Origin: Nitrospirota bacterium
GTDB lineage: Bacteria > Nitrospirota > JACRHL01
Reading direction: 5' to 3'
NCBI GenBank assembly: GCA_029858285.1
Contig: JAOUFN010000009.1
Span: 26,637 to 90,636 of the forward strand
Length of the DNA stretch: 64,000 nt
Positions 9,089 through 17,931 of the stretch are shown here, piece after piece. The notes beneath the pieces were generated by a model. That model saw only the letters and a list, made by a program, of their open reading frames with translations, had not been told where the DNA came from and did not search any database. Position numbers and translations under genes: made by a program. Within the stretch, counting starts at the first letter, position 1. Each line of letters begins with the position of its first letter.

Positions 9089-9469
9089 CTGGCAGTTTCA
9101 GTCCACGGTGAGGGTGATGGGCGAGAGGGGAGACGGTGATCCGACTGCCGCTAAGGTAACGCGCTCAATGGGCGCCGCGCCAGTCCAACAGCCCGGATCA
9201 GGTTCCGGAAGAGGACTTTACCCCCAAAGCATCTTCTACCGTCTGGTACAGCGCGTTGCGCACTGAACGGTTTGGTGATGTGCCCGCGTAAGGCTTTCCC
9301 TCCATGGGGATAGCCGGACACGGCGACCCCGGGGTGAAGTGCGAAATAAGTGTCGGCTTGCGGTGGGGGGGCGGCTCGCCCACAATGTGCCCCGCCTGGA
9401 AGATTGACCGGGTGATTTTACGGCTTGTTTTTTGGGGGGCAATGGCGAGCAGCGAGGGAGGCTGCGAGG
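9089..9469. other. 381-base leader/intergenic region, possible minus-strand structured RNA
   Basis: No credible protein gene lies here. A minus-strand promoter at 9415-9442 would start a transcript near 9408 that runs about 320 bases before the cyclo-ligase start. In that leader, AATCTTC near 9404 is complementary to GAAGAT near 9231, bracketing about 175 bases. This matters because 6S RNA (ssrS) lies just upstream of cyclo-ligase genes in many proteobacteria and is of that size. I could not confirm the internal 6S bubble from sequence alone. The plus strand carries GAGGGAG (9454-9460), the ribosome site for the gene at 9470. Confidence 0.35.
9415..9442 (-). promoter_or_regulatory. Sigma-70-type promoter reading toward the cyclo-ligase-like gene
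   Basis: On the minus strand TTGCCC (-35, 9442-9437) and TAAAAT (-10, 9420-9415) are separated by 16 bases. Three -35 positions and five of six -10 positions match consensus. Expected start is near 9408. Confidence 0.45.
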
Positions 9470-10075
9470 ATGGATTTGAACAGAATGGCTTTGCACGAGA
9501 CGGGTTCGCGCTGGTTGGCGCTTGGCATCCTGGCGCTGGGACTGCTGGCCGTTCCGGGGGCGGGACATGCGCAGGGGGCGGGGCTGACGGGAAATATTAA
9601 TCTGTTTCTGGGTGGCAAGACACTAGACGAGGCCGACTGGTACCCGGTGGAGAAGCACGGCGAGATCGGCCTGGTGGCCGATATCGGCAACCCCCAGTCA
9701 TTGGCCAGTCTGGAGGTGCGGCTGCTCAGTTCCAGCAGTGACACGGTGCTGGATCTGGGGACCCTGAGTATCTACGAATTGACCACTTCGGAACTGGATC
9801 TGGGCGGACGCTTTACCTTCGTGAATATGAGCAATATGCGCCCGTACCTGGCGGGGGGGCTGGCCATGGTGACTGCCGAGCCCAGTGTAAATGGCTTTAC
9901 GGTGTCCGATAGCGGGACTGGCGTCTGGCTGGCGGGGGGAATTTACTGGATTATCGGCCACTCGCTGAATCTGGGTTTTGACTACATGGTCTCCCACGCC
10001 AACGTGACCATTGTGGGGGTCAATGCCGACGCCGGTGGCGGCCATTTCAATTTTCTGGTGGGATTGCACTTTTGA
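9470..10075 (+). CDS. Small exported outer-membrane beta-barrel protein (paralogue B)
   Basis: A 201-residue protein with an extended signal peptide (…WLALGILALGLLAVPGAGHA-QG). The mature region shows barrel-type alternation and ends in a terminal strand FNFLVGLHF whose last residue is Phe, the usual BAM signal. MRPYLAGGLAMV, GVWLAGGIYWIIGHSLNLGF and the last two strands correspond to the protein at 7784-8359. ATG 9470 is preferred over 9425 because GAGGGAG sits ten bases before it and the extra 15 residues look non-coding. The gene ends just before a strong bidirectional terminator. The function is unknown. Confidence 0.7.
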   Translation: MDLNRMALHETGSRWLALGILALGLLAVPGAGHAQGAGLTGNINLFLGGKTLDEADWYPVEKHGEIGLVADIGNPQSLASLEVRLLSSSSDTVLDLGTLSIYELTTSELDLGGRFTFVNMSNMRPYLAGGLAMVTAEPSVNGFTVSDSGTGVWLAGGIYWIIGHSLNLGFDYMVSHANVTIVGVNADAGGGHFNFLVGLHF

Positions 10076-10108
10076 CTCCCCCATCCCGGGGCACTGTGGA
10101 GAGCAAAT

Positions 10109-10148
10109 GACAAAGGGGCCACACCCGTGCGGGTGTGGCCCCTTTGTC
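10109..10148. terminator. Bidirectional intrinsic terminator
   Basis: A perfect 18-bp inverted repeat (GACAAAGGGGCCACACCC / its complement) closes on the 4-base loop GTGC. It lies between the convergent barrel gene and panD and can serve both; the T-runs are short (CCTTTGTC), so efficiency comes mainly from the stem. Confidence 0.8.
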
Positions 10149-10161
10149 GTCTCTCTCGGTC

Positions 10162-10560
10162 TCAGCCCTTGATATAGGGGGTGAACGGGGCGATCACGAC
10201 ACCGGTAACCCGTTCGCGCATGCTGTTGTCGTTGTTCACATAGACGTTAACGGGACAGAAATCGGTCACTTCGGACTCATCCATGTCCACGTAGCTGGCG
10301 ACGATAATCAGATCGCCCTTGTCACCCAAACGGGCGGCTGCGCCGTTGATGCAAGCGTCACCGCCGCCGCGTGGGCCGGGAATCACGTAGGTGGCGAAAC
10401 GCGCACCGTTGTTGATGTTGTAAATCTCGATGCGCTCGTAGGGGACCAGATCGGCTGCCTCCATGAGCGATTCATCCAGGGTAAAGCTGCCTTCGTAGTG
10501 CAGACAGGCCTCGGTCACCGTCAGACGGTGGACCTTGCTCTTGAGCATCGTGCGGCGCAT
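10162..10560 (-). CDS. panD: Aspartate 1-decarboxylase
   Basis: A 132-residue cytosolic enzyme that makes beta-alanine from aspartate for pantothenate and coenzyme A. The self-processing site is intact: HYEGSFTLD places cleavage between Gly24 and Ser25, giving the pyruvoyl group on Ser25. Other family landmarks are the start [37 protein letters not shown] and [20 protein letters not shown] (usual IxGAAAHxxxxGDxVII). Length is normal (about 126 in Escherichia coli). It is on its own between a terminator and about 210 bases of leader containing the minus-strand GTATACAAC. panB and panC are not nearby. Confidence 0.97.
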   Translation of the reverse strand: MRRTMLKSKVHRLTVTEACLHYEGSFTLDESLMEAADLVPYERIEIYNINNGARFATYVIPGPRGGGDACINGAAARLGDKGDLIIVASYVDMDESEVTDFCPVNVYVNNDNSMRERVTGVVIAPFTPYIKG

Positions 10561-10769
10561 GGGGATTTTTGTTGTATACCTCTATGTGACCCGGGGCAGA
10601 TGCCCGGGGAGACAGGTTTCACAGACCCTTGTGTGCAACGCACCAATTATAAAGGGCCTCCATATAACCGGTCAAACCGGTATCCGGTCGGTGGGGTGCG
10701 ACTGGACCGTACGGCAGAAGGGCCGACGGGCAATTTTGCAGACCGGTGTCCCTGATATCAACTCCCGAT

Positions 10770-12413
10770 TTACTGTAGATCGGTGGGAGAGGCGGATGGG
10801 GCGGCACCGGGAATGGGGGTCAACAGATAGACCGTCCAGCGCTGACTGGCCTGTGGCATGGGGAAAATGGCTTCGGAGACAATCCGATAGTATCTCAGCA
10901 CAAACGCCTGGTCGACCGGAAACTCATGCACCAGTATCAGGTCGAATGTCTGCCGCTGGATATTGTCCCGAAGCATGTTCCGATGAGCGGCGGCGCGTGC
11001 GACCACGTTTTGCGTGAAGGCATTTCCGGTGTGTGGGATGAGTTTGTCCGCCGTTTTTTCGAAATAGACCGATTGACCACTGTCATAGACCGGCTTTTCC
11101 GCCGCCATGGCCATACTGACGAACGTTGCATCGACGTAGGGATGTTTGGCCGAAGCGATCATTGCCTGGATTTGGACTGTGGCGGTCCAGTTCACATCTC
11201 CCACGGTAGACGGGGCTGGCATCCAGAACCAAGTCATGTGGACGATGTGGGCGAACGCCAGTGCCACGGCAAGAACCGACCACCCGGTGCGGTAAGGCGG
11301 GGACAACGCGGGCAGCGGCCCGTTGGCCCACCCGACTCCTACCAGAAGCAGGGGGGCGGCCATCAGTTGCAGGGGGTAGGTCAGCCAGTTTCCCACATGA
11401 CCGCCCATCGGGTAGATGATTACAGAAGTGCCCACTATAAGTGCGAATAGCGGCAGGGACATTTGCTTGGACGATAGTGGGAAATCAGGCTCTTTCAGGT
11501 TGAATTTCAGACCGGCGGTCGAAGCGGGGAGGGGGCGGAAGTTTCCTTTCCGGACGATGGCAACGAGTCCAATCGCCCCGGCCCCCAGACCGATCACCAG
11601 CCAATGACCGTAGTGCCAGAAGAACACGGCCAGTTGCTTGACCATGTAGATTGGCACATAGCTTCGCTCCTCCTGGTGGATCACGAAAGTATCAAACAGG
11701 TACATCTCCCAGGTTGCTGCTGCTGCGGCAACGCCAGTCACAAGCAGGACGCCCGCTGAAAGGGCGAACCGCACTGCGCGGGATTTGGAGACGAACAGGA
11801 ATATGTATGCAGAGAGGATCGCGAGGCCCAGCACGAAATACGGCTTGGTGAAAAAAGCCGTCACTCCCAGTAGAGCGGCAATTGTCAGGCTTTTTGTGGA
11901 GTATCGGAACCACCACGGCACGAACAGGGTGAGCAGGAACAAAAACTCACCCAGCGCATCGGCCCGCGCCAGCGGAAGGACACGGCCAAGGTGTGATGCG
12001 TAATAGGCTGTGGCCACCAATGACGCCCAGGCCCAACTGGCGCTCTGGCGCCGCGCAACCGCCAGAACCAGGGCAGTGGAAAGCAGGATGCATAATCCGC
12101 TAACGGCCCGGTGCACGGGCAGGGTGGGGCCAAAAATTTTGGCAAAGGGATACACCACCAGGGGATAGCCGATGCCGTACACGTTGGTGTACGCCGGGTG
12201 ACTGGCAAGCGAGTACACCGGCTGATCGGAAAGCAGCAGCGTCGTGAACAGGGGGGGGGCGCCCTCCCTGTATTCATGCTGATAGGGGTAGTGGATCAGA
12301 TTGTAGTGACGGATCAGCAGCAGTGCCAGCATCACGAATGTGATTGCCAGCACCACGCCGGAGATTATCTGTCTTCCCGGAAAATCTTCCGCCTGCGGCA
12401 CTTGGGGGTTCAC
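10770..12413 (-). CDS. Polytopic GT-C-type glycosyltransferase (GT39/ArnT-like)
   Basis: A 547-residue membrane protein with about ten hydrophobic helices. The first periplasmic loop contains acidic residues (YPYQHEYREGAPPLF) just after the first helix, the arrangement of GT-C transferases that use polyprenyl-phosphate sugars. SHPAYTNVYGIGYPLVVYPF follows, also like GT39/ArnT relatives. The C-terminal 150 residues are mostly soluble and probably periplasmic. It begins with GTG at 12413, overlapping the GT2 stop in GTGA, so the two are translationally coupled. In context it would transfer the sugar loaded by the GT2 and flipped by the small carrier onto a surface glycan or lipid A. No specific substrate can be read. 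Confidence 0.72.
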   Translation of the reverse strand: MNPQVPQAEDFPGRQIISGVVLAITFVMLALLLIRHYNLIHYPYQHEYREGAPPLFTTLLLSDQPVYSLASHPAYTNVYGIGYPLVVYPFAKIFGPTLPVHRAVSGLCILLSTALVLAVARRQSASWAWASLVATAYYASHLGRVLPLARADALGEFLFLLTLFVPWWFRYSTKSLTIAALLGVTAFFTKPYFVLGLAILSAYIFLFVSKSRAVRFALSAGVLLVTGVAAAAATWEMYLFDTFVIHQEERSYVPIYMVKQLAVFFWHYGHWLVIGLGAGAIGLVAIVRKGNFRPLPASTAGLKFNLKEPDFPLSSKQMSLPLFALIVGTSVIIYPMGGHVGNWLTYPLQLMAAPLLLVGVGWANGPLPALSPPYRTGWSVLAVALAFAHIVHMTWFWMPAPSTVGDVNWTATVQIQAMIASAKHPYVDATFVSMAMAAEKPVYDSGQSVYFEKTADKLIPHTGNAFTQNVVARAAAHRNMLRDNIQRQTFDLILVHEFPVDQAFVLRYYRIVSEAIFPMPQASQRWTVYLLTPIPGAAPSASPTDLQ

Positions 12414-13396
12414 CTGGGGGTCCCAACCACCTGATCAATAATGAAGCGGGGGCGACGCTTGACCTCAGTGTAAATGCGTCCGAGGTATTCGCCCAGAACA
12501 CCCAGGCACAAAAGCTGGATGCCGCCGAGGAAGATGATCGGCAGCAGATTTGACGCCCAGCCGGGTACCACCCGTTCACTCACCATGCGTACCCAGATTA
12601 CCCAGGCACTGACGAAGAGGGACAGCAGGAAAATTGTGAGCCCGGTAAAGGTGATCATCCGCAGGGGCACCACGGAAAACGAAGTGATGCCGTTCAGGGC
12701 CAGGGCAATCATGCGTCTCAAGGGGTACTTGGATTCCCCAGCCAGCCTTTCGGTGCGGTCGTAGTGAACTGTGGCGGTAGTAAATCCGAGAGCGGGGATG
12801 ATTCCGCGCAGGAACAGGTTCACCTCGCCAAACTGCTTGAGCTCCTCTACCGCACGGCGGCTCATCAGCCGGTAATCGGCATGGTTGTATACCAGGTCCG
12901 ACCCCATGAGCCGCATCAGGCGGTAAAATTGTTGTGCCGTCCAGCGTTTAAACCAGCTATCGGCGTCGCGGGACTGGCGGACTCCGTAGACGATGTCCGC
13001 TCCCTCTGTGTAGTAGCGCAGCATCTCGGCCATGACCTTGATGTCGTCTTGCAGATCCGCGTCAATGGAGATCAACACATCGCCATCGGCGGTAAACAGT
13101 CCGGCCAAAAGGGCGCGCTGGTGTCCATGGTTACGTGACAGGCGGATGGCTGACACGTTGCCGTGGGCTGCGGTCAGTTCCTCCAGCATGGGCCAGGTGG
13201 CGTCGCGGCTGCCGTCGTCCACAAACCACAGTCGGCTGTCGGCAGTACATAGTCCGGCGGCAGCCAACTCTTCGAGTAGTCCGTGTAGCTGTCCGGCGGT
13301 GTCGGGCAGGACTTCCTGTTCGTTGTAGCACGGCACCACCACCGAAAGGCGGGGAGTCCGGCGGGGCGAGCGGGAGGCTGAAGGTGGACGGGTCAT
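12410..13396 (-). CDS. Family 2 glycosyltransferase, polyprenyl-phosphate type (DPM1/GtrB/ArnC-like)
   Basis: A 328-residue inner-membrane enzyme that would attach a nucleotide sugar to undecaprenyl phosphate on the cytoplasmic face. The GT-A core is clear: LSVVVPCYNEQEVLP, WFVDDGSRDAT, SRNHGHQRALLAGL, and the metal-binding ISIDADLQDD, followed by DIVYGVRQSRDADSWFKRW. Two C-terminal membrane helices (ITFTGLTIFLLSLFVSAWVI and ILPIIFLGGIQLL-like) precede GEYLGRIYTEVKRRP, exactly the GtrB/ArnC layout. ATG 13396 overlaps the flippase stop (ATGA). Upstream in-frame codons encode no family sequence. Confidence 0.92.
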   Translation of the reverse strand: MTRPPSASRSPRRTPRLSVVVPCYNEQEVLPDTAGQLHGLLEELAAAGLCTADSRLWFVDDGSRDATWPMLEELTAAHGNVSAIRLSRNHGHQRALLAGLFTADGDVLISIDADLQDDIKVMAEMLRYYTEGADIVYGVRQSRDADSWFKRWTAQQFYRLMRLMGSDLVYNHADYRLMSRRAVEELKQFGEVNLFLRGIIPALGFTTATVHYDRTERLAGESKYPLRRMIALALNGITSFSVVPLRMITFTGLTIFLLSLFVSAWVIWVRMVSERVVPGWASNLLPIIFLGGIQLLCLGVLGEYLGRIYTEVKRRPRFIIDQVVGTPR

Positions 13397-13740
13397 GCCG
13401 CGCTTCCGGAACGGACGATCAGGTATAAACCCGCCAGCACCAAGGCGACTCCTGCTACAGCACCAGGGGTGAGTCGCTCCCCCAGCAGCGCCACCCCACC
13501 CAGGTAGACCAGGGCAAAGGTGAGGGCCGTGAAAACGTAGACATTCACCAGAGATTCGGAGGATAGGGCGTAAATCCACAGGGCTGTACCGAGGGCGTAA
13601 CAGACCAGTCCGGCGGAGATGGGCAAGTTGACGAAATCCAGCAATTCCTGACGCCCGCGGGCACCCACGCGGAACAGCAACTGTCCGGTGGCGGCCGCGA
13701 AGGTGGCCGTGAGCAGGATCGTCAGCGTGCCGCGTGTCAT
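13393..13740 (-). CDS. Small four-helix EamA/SMR-like carrier (ArnE-like flippase subunit)
   Basis: A 115-residue protein with four membrane helices. It begins with MTRGTLTILLTATFAAATGQ, and the C-terminal half (LTFALVYLGGVALLGERLTP, then AGVALVLAGLYLIV) has the LGE-R-x-T-P signature of EamA/SMR carriers such as ArnE/ArnF. ArnE/F flip undecaprenyl-phosphate-aminoarabinose. Here a single short protein sits directly before a polyprenyl GT2 (stop/start overlap ATGA), so I infer flipping of that enzyme's lipid-linked sugar. Small multidrug export is the alternative but the context argues against it. Confidence 0.8.
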   Translation of the reverse strand: MTRGTLTILLTATFAAATGQLLFRVGARGRQELLDFVNLPISAGLVCYALGTALWIYALSSESLVNVYVFTALTFALVYLGGVALLGERLTPGAVAGVALVLAGLYLIVRSGSAA

Positions 13741-13774
13741 GGCGTGTCTTTCGGTCTGGTTGGCCGAACCGGGC

Positions 13775-14548
13775 TCACACGGGGCCTTTTGGGGGGGCAG
13801 CACTACCGCGTGAGGCCAGGGCAAGTTGTTTCTTGAGTACCGCCAGCCGGGTCATTGCTCCGACCGGGAGCACGGAGATGAAGCCCTTGCGCATCCGGTA
13901 CCAGAGCGGACTCACATCGGGGATCGGCGCATTGTCGGAGATGCGCAGGCGTCGGACGCTTTCCGGAAGCGTGTCGAGGTACTTCCGCTCCACATACAAC
14001 AGGGTGTTGTAGCGGTACCACGGTTCCACGTCCTGCCGATTTCTTACCTGCGGGCGGACCAGGTCAAGCGGCACAAATCCCTTACGCGTAAAGCGGTCGC
14101 GCCAGTAGGCGTAGGGTTGTTCGTTGATGTGGTTTTCACCCCCCTGTCCCGGGGGCGCGGCGGAAAACAGCACCATGGGGGCGTGGGCCGTCAGGGAGTT
14201 CACCAGGCTGTCGGCTGCCGCTGCCGGCAGGTGTTCTGCCACCTCCAGGCACTGCACAAGGTCGAAGCGACGCTCCAGGTCGATGGGGGCGGTGAGGTCG
14301 GCGGCGGCGAATTCTTCCCGAGTAATTCGGAGCGCGTCGCGATTCACATAATCACCGTCCACCCCGAGCACGGTAGAGATACCCTTGCGCTTCCACACGG
14401 CCAGCCAGGCACCCTGGCCACATCCAAAGTCGGCAACCGAGGAGATGGAGAGGTGTTCCAGAACGGCGCTCACCACCCGCTCGGCGGAGGCCTCGGCACC
14501 CTTGTTGATGTAGGCGTAGAAATCGGGGTCGTACTGATACACGGTCAC
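13775..14548 (-). CDS. Class I SAM-dependent methyltransferase
   Basis: About 257 residues. The SAM-binding motif I is VADFGCGQGAWL; motif II region TVLGVDGDYVN ends in Asp; and FDLVQCLEVAEHLPA is the usual post-II acidic block of class I methyltransferases. The C-terminal part (PYAYWRDRF, VPLDLVRPQVRNRQDVEPWY) is seen in sugar or glycan methyltransferases, but I cannot assign a substrate. The start is uncertain: GTG 14548 is the most upstream plausible codon; GGAGG lies 17 bases ahead, a long spacing, and GTG 14542 is an alternative. It leads the glycan set, 34 bases before the flippase, and may cap or decorate the same polymer. Confidence 0.82.
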   Translation of the reverse strand: MTVYQYDPDFYAYINKGAEASAERVVSAVLEHLSISSVADFGCGQGAWLAVWKRKGISTVLGVDGDYVNRDALRITREEFAAADLTAPIDLERRFDLVQCLEVAEHLPAAAADSLVNSLTAHAPMVLFSAAPPGQGGENHINEQPYAYWRDRFTRKGFVPLDLVRPQVRNRQDVEPWYRYNTLLYVERKYLDTLPESVRRLRISDNAPIPDVSPLWYRMRKGFISVLPVGAMTRLAVLKKQLALASRGSAAPPKGPV

Positions 14549-14644
14549 ACCGGCTGGAAAAATTGCCTCCCGGCCCCATCGCAGACGGAAAACAGCCGGA
14601 ACACACGGTAACCGGCAGAACAGACGATCGGCAAACCGGCCGCG

Positions 14645-14653
14645 AGTATACCA
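14645..14653 (-). promoter_or_regulatory. Extended -10 promoter for the glycan gene set
   Basis: On the minus strand TGGTATACT gives TG-N-TATACT, an extended -10 with five of six matches to TATAAT. No clear -35 is seen. Expected start is near 14639, about 90 bases before the methyltransferase start. It separates the glycan genes from the efflux genes upstream. Confidence 0.45.
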
Positions 14654-14709
14654 TACCCGATCAGGCGTGTTGGGCTCGCGGGGGGGGGCATGCCGTGTTT
14701 GCGGCCACT

Positions 14710-17700
14710 CTACGGGGCGGGCGGAGAAGGCTCGGAAGAACCGCCCAGTATCCGGTGCTTGAGGTCCATCAGCAGGGAGAACAACACCGGTACCAGCCCC
14801 AGGGTAAAAAGGGTGGAAAGTGCCAGTCCACCCACCACCACGCTGCCGATGCCCCGGTACAGTTCGGAGCCGGAGCCGGTCATGAGGATGAGGGGGAACA
14901 TGCCCATTACCGTAGTCAGGGTGCTCATGAAAATCGGTCGAACGCGCACACGCACCGCCTTGTGCAGTGCTTCGCGCTGGGACATTCCGTCGCGGCGGAT
15001 GAAGATCAGGCCTTGATGTACGATCAGGATTGAGTTGTTGACCACCGTGCCCACCAGGATCATGAAGCCAATCATGGTGAGCACGTCCAGCCGCTGATCG
15101 GCCACCAGGGCGTCCACCAGCACCAGGCCGAGCACACCGCCCGCTGCTGCGGTGGGCACCGCGATCATGATCACCAGGGAATACAAAAAACTCTCGAACA
15201 GGGCGGCGATGAGCAGGAAGGTGATGAGCGTGGCCAGGAGCAGGTTCCATTTCATTGCCTGCATGGTGACCTGCAGTTCGTCCACGGTTCCTGCCAGACG
15301 TACCGCGTAGGGAGGCTGGATCGCCCCCTGCTTTTTGAGGGGGGTGACGATCTTGTCCTGTACCGCCTGCATGGCAGCCTCCAGACTCACGTCGTTGGGG
15401 GGCACGGCACTGATGACCACTGCCCGGCGCCGCTCGATGTGGTTGATCTGGGTAGGGCCGCTGGTCTCCCACACGCGGCTGACCGAATCCAGGGTCACGG
15501 TCGCGCCGTGCGCGGTGCGCAACGGCAGATTTTTAATGGACGACAGGGGGGCCGGGGCCACCATGTAGGGATCCTCAGTTCGGGAATCCGGTGCCGCACC
15601 CCTGGTTCCCGGCGTGGCATAAAGCGCCACGTCAATCTCCTCGCCCTCGTAGGCGTATTTCGAAACCGTGGCTCCGTCTACCATGGCGGACAGGGCCAGG
15701 GACAGGTCGGAAAGGGGTAGCCCCACGTCGGCGGCGCGCAGGCGGTCGGGCTCCACACGAATTTCGGGCTCTCCAATATCCAGGCTGGGCTTGGGGCGCG
15801 TCTGTGCGCCGGGGAGCACCTCGCGCATCATGCCGAAGGTGCGGCCTCCCAGGGCCACCAGAGTTTCCAGTTCCGGCCCGCTGAATTCCACATCCACACT
15901 GCGGCCCGAACCCAGTCCGCGGGCGAATACCGACGATTGCTGGACGATGGCGATCATGCCGGGGATTTTTCCCAGCGCCTCTTTCATCACCGGGATGATC
16001 TCGCGGATGCGCTTTTCGTCCTTGGTGCGCACCCCCATGAACACCTGACGTCCGGAGGCCACATAGAAGAAATTTTCAATGGCCGGCTTGCCGTCGAGCT
16101 CACGTTCGGCCTCCCACAGGGGGCGCAGATCGTTTTCGATGTTGTTGCCGATACGGACAATCTCTTCCACGTTGTAACCAGGGGGCGGCAGAAGGATGCC
16201 CATTACCAGGTTGCGATTGCCCTCCGGGAGGTACTCTGCCTGGGGACTCAACCACATCAGTCCGGCCACCAGCACGGCGGTTCCTCCCAGTGCGGTCCAG
16301 CGCCGGGAGTTGTTGGCACACAAACGGTCGGAGGCGTTGGCGATCCAGTCGGCGGCACGGCTGCCCCAGTCGGTCACGCCCTGCAGGGGTAGCGGTTTTT
16401 CCTCTTCACCCCCGGTTTTTTTTGCGCCCCCCAGCACGCGCCCGGCGAAGGTGGGGATGACGGTCACCGACACGAACAGGGACAAAGTGATGCCGGTGAC
16501 CACCGCCAGGGCGATGTCGCGGAACATCTGCCCGGCCTCCACGTCGAGGAAGATGATGGGCAAAAACACCGCCACCTTGGTGAGGGTGGCGGCCAGTACC
16601 GCCCCCCATACCTCTCCCACGCCGTCCAGGGCGGCATCCATGCGCGACTTGCCCATCTCACGATGGCGGAAGATGTTTTCCAGCACTACGATGGCGTCGT
16701 CCACCACCATGCCCACGGCGAAGCACATGCCTGCCATGGACACCACGTTGAGGTTGCGGTCCAGCAGCCACAGCATGCCGAAAGTGCCGATCACGCTCAC
16801 CGGGATGGCCGCCGCCACCACGACGGTGGAAGAGACCGAACGCAGGAACAGGAGCAGCACGCCGATGGCGAGAATGCCACCGACGATCAGGTTTTCCCAC
16901 ACCTGGTGCAGGGATTCCTCGATATAAATGCCCTCGTCGTAGACCAGTGTCAGTGTCAGGCCGCGTTCGGCGAGGGGGCCAGCATTGAGTTCGGCGGCGG
17001 CTTGCTTGACCTGGCGCATGATTTCCAGGGTGTTGGAGCCCGACTCGCGGATGACGTTGACGGCAATGGCGGGGTGGCCGTTCTGGCGCACCGAGCGGGC
17101 CGGTTTGCGGTAGCCCAGGCGAACCTCGGCCAGATCGCCCAGAAAAAGAGGTGCCCCGGATGCGGTGGAGACCACCACGCGGCGGAGGTCCTCCGGGGAG
17201 GTGTAGGCGCCGGTGACACGCACGGTGATGCTGCGCTTGCCTTCGTCGATGGAGCCTGCCGTGGTGTCCTGGTTTTCGCGGTGGATGGCCCGTGCCAAAT
17301 CTGGCAAGGTGATATCGCGGGCGGCCAGCTTTTCCGCGTCGGCGATGATTTGCAGTTCCTGTTCCCAGCCGCCAAATACGTTGCTCTGGCCGACTCCGGG
17401 GATACGCTCAAAACGTCCCTTGATGACGTTGACGGCAAAGTTCTGGTAAGTGCCGACGGGGCTCGGATTGTCCGGATCGGGGCGCAGCACCAGCCAGGCA
17501 ATGGCCCCCTGATTGGCGTTGACGGTGTAGAGCACCGGGCGCTCGGCCTCGTCGGGGCTGTCCTTCACCTGATTGAGGCGGTTGGAGACCTTGATCAGCG
17601 CCGCATCCATGTCGGTGCCGGTGGCGAAGGTGAGGGTCACACTGGCCTGGGAGTCCCTGGCCTCGGACTCCATCTCCACCATGCCGGGGGTGCCGCGCAG

Positions 17701-17922
17701 CACCTCTTCCTGGCGGATCACCAGTTCGCGCTCCACCTCGCGGGGCGAGGCGCCGCGCCAGTTGGTCTCCACGGTGATGGACGGTTTGATGACCTCCGGG
17801 GTGAGTTGCACCGGCAGGCGGAACAGGGCCACGCTGCCGATCAGCACCACCAGCAGCACACCCACGGTGACCGCCACGGGGCGGCGGATCATGTGGCCAA
17901 GAAATTCTCCGGTGCCGGTCAT
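14710..17922 (-). CDS. RND family efflux permease (AcrB/HAE-1 or HME-like)
   Basis: A 1070-residue inner-membrane proton-driven exporter. Features seen: N-terminal helix IRRPVAVTVGVLLVVLIGSV, porter-domain phrases (ITVETNWRGASPREVERELV, PGVGQSNVFGG), the helix-4 motif GMVVDDAIVVLENIFRHREM with the paired Asp residues used in proton relay, and the mirrored second-half motif GTVVNNSILIVHQGLI. Two copies of the six-helix repeat with two large periplasmic loops fit the length. The second-half asparagines replacing aspartates are common in this family. Its adaptor lies nine bases upstream. No TolC-like outer-membrane factor is in the window, so the pump must borrow one. The substrate is not readable. 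Confidence 0.95.
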   Translation of the reverse strand: MTGTGEFLGHMIRRPVAVTVGVLLVVLIGSVALFRLPVQLTPEVIKPSITVETNWRGASPREVERELVIRQEEVLRGTPGMVEMESEARDSQASVTLTFATGTDMDAALIKVSNRLNQVKDSPDEAERPVLYTVNANQGAIAWLVLRPDPDNPSPVGTYQNFAVNVIKGRFERIPGVGQSNVFGGWEQELQIIADAEKLAARDITLPDLARAIHRENQDTTAGSIDEGKRSITVRVTGAYTSPEDLRRVVVSTASGAPLFLGDLAEVRLGYRKPARSVRQNGHPAIAVNVIRESGSNTLEIMRQVKQAAAELNAGPLAERGLTLTLVYDEGIYIEESLHQVWENLIVGGILAIGVLLLFLRSVSSTVVVAAAIPVSVIGTFGMLWLLDRNLNVVSMAGMCFAVGMVVDDAIVVLENIFRHREMGKSRMDAALDGVGEVWGAVLAATLTKVAVFLPIIFLDVEAGQMFRDIALAVVTGITLSLFVSVTVIPTFAGRVLGGAKKTGGEEEKPLPLQGVTDWGSRAADWIANASDRLCANNSRRWTALGGTAVLVAGLMWLSPQAEYLPEGNRNLVMGILLPPPGYNVEEIVRIGNNIENDLRPLWEAERELDGKPAIENFFYVASGRQVFMGVRTKDEKRIREIIPVMKEALGKIPGMIAIVQQSSVFARGLGSGRSVDVEFSGPELETLVALGGRTFGMMREVLPGAQTRPKPSLDIGEPEIRVEPDRLRAADVGLPLSDLSLALSAMVDGATVSKYAYEGEEIDVALYATPGTRGAAPDSRTEDPYMVAPAPLSSIKNLPLRTAHGATVTLDSVSRVWETSGPTQINHIERRRAVVISAVPPNDVSLEAAMQAVQDKIVTPLKKQGAIQPPYAVRLAGTVDELQVTMQAMKWNLLLATLITFLLIAALFESFLYSLVIMIAVPTAAAGGVLGLVLVDALVADQRLDVLTMIGFMILVGTVVNNSILIVHQGLIFIRRDGMSQREALHKAVRVRVRPIFMSTLTTVMGMFPLILMTGSGSELYRGIGSVVVGGLALSTLFTLGLVPVLFSLLMDLKHRILGGSSEPSPPAP

Positions 17923-17931
17923 GGGCGGGGG

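Noticed and set aside
9191..9212. GGATCAGGTTCCGGAAGAG on the plus strand resembles the SRP RNA core loop
   Set aside because: The flanking conserved SRP helix (GGAAGCAGCCA-type side) is not present and the match is short.
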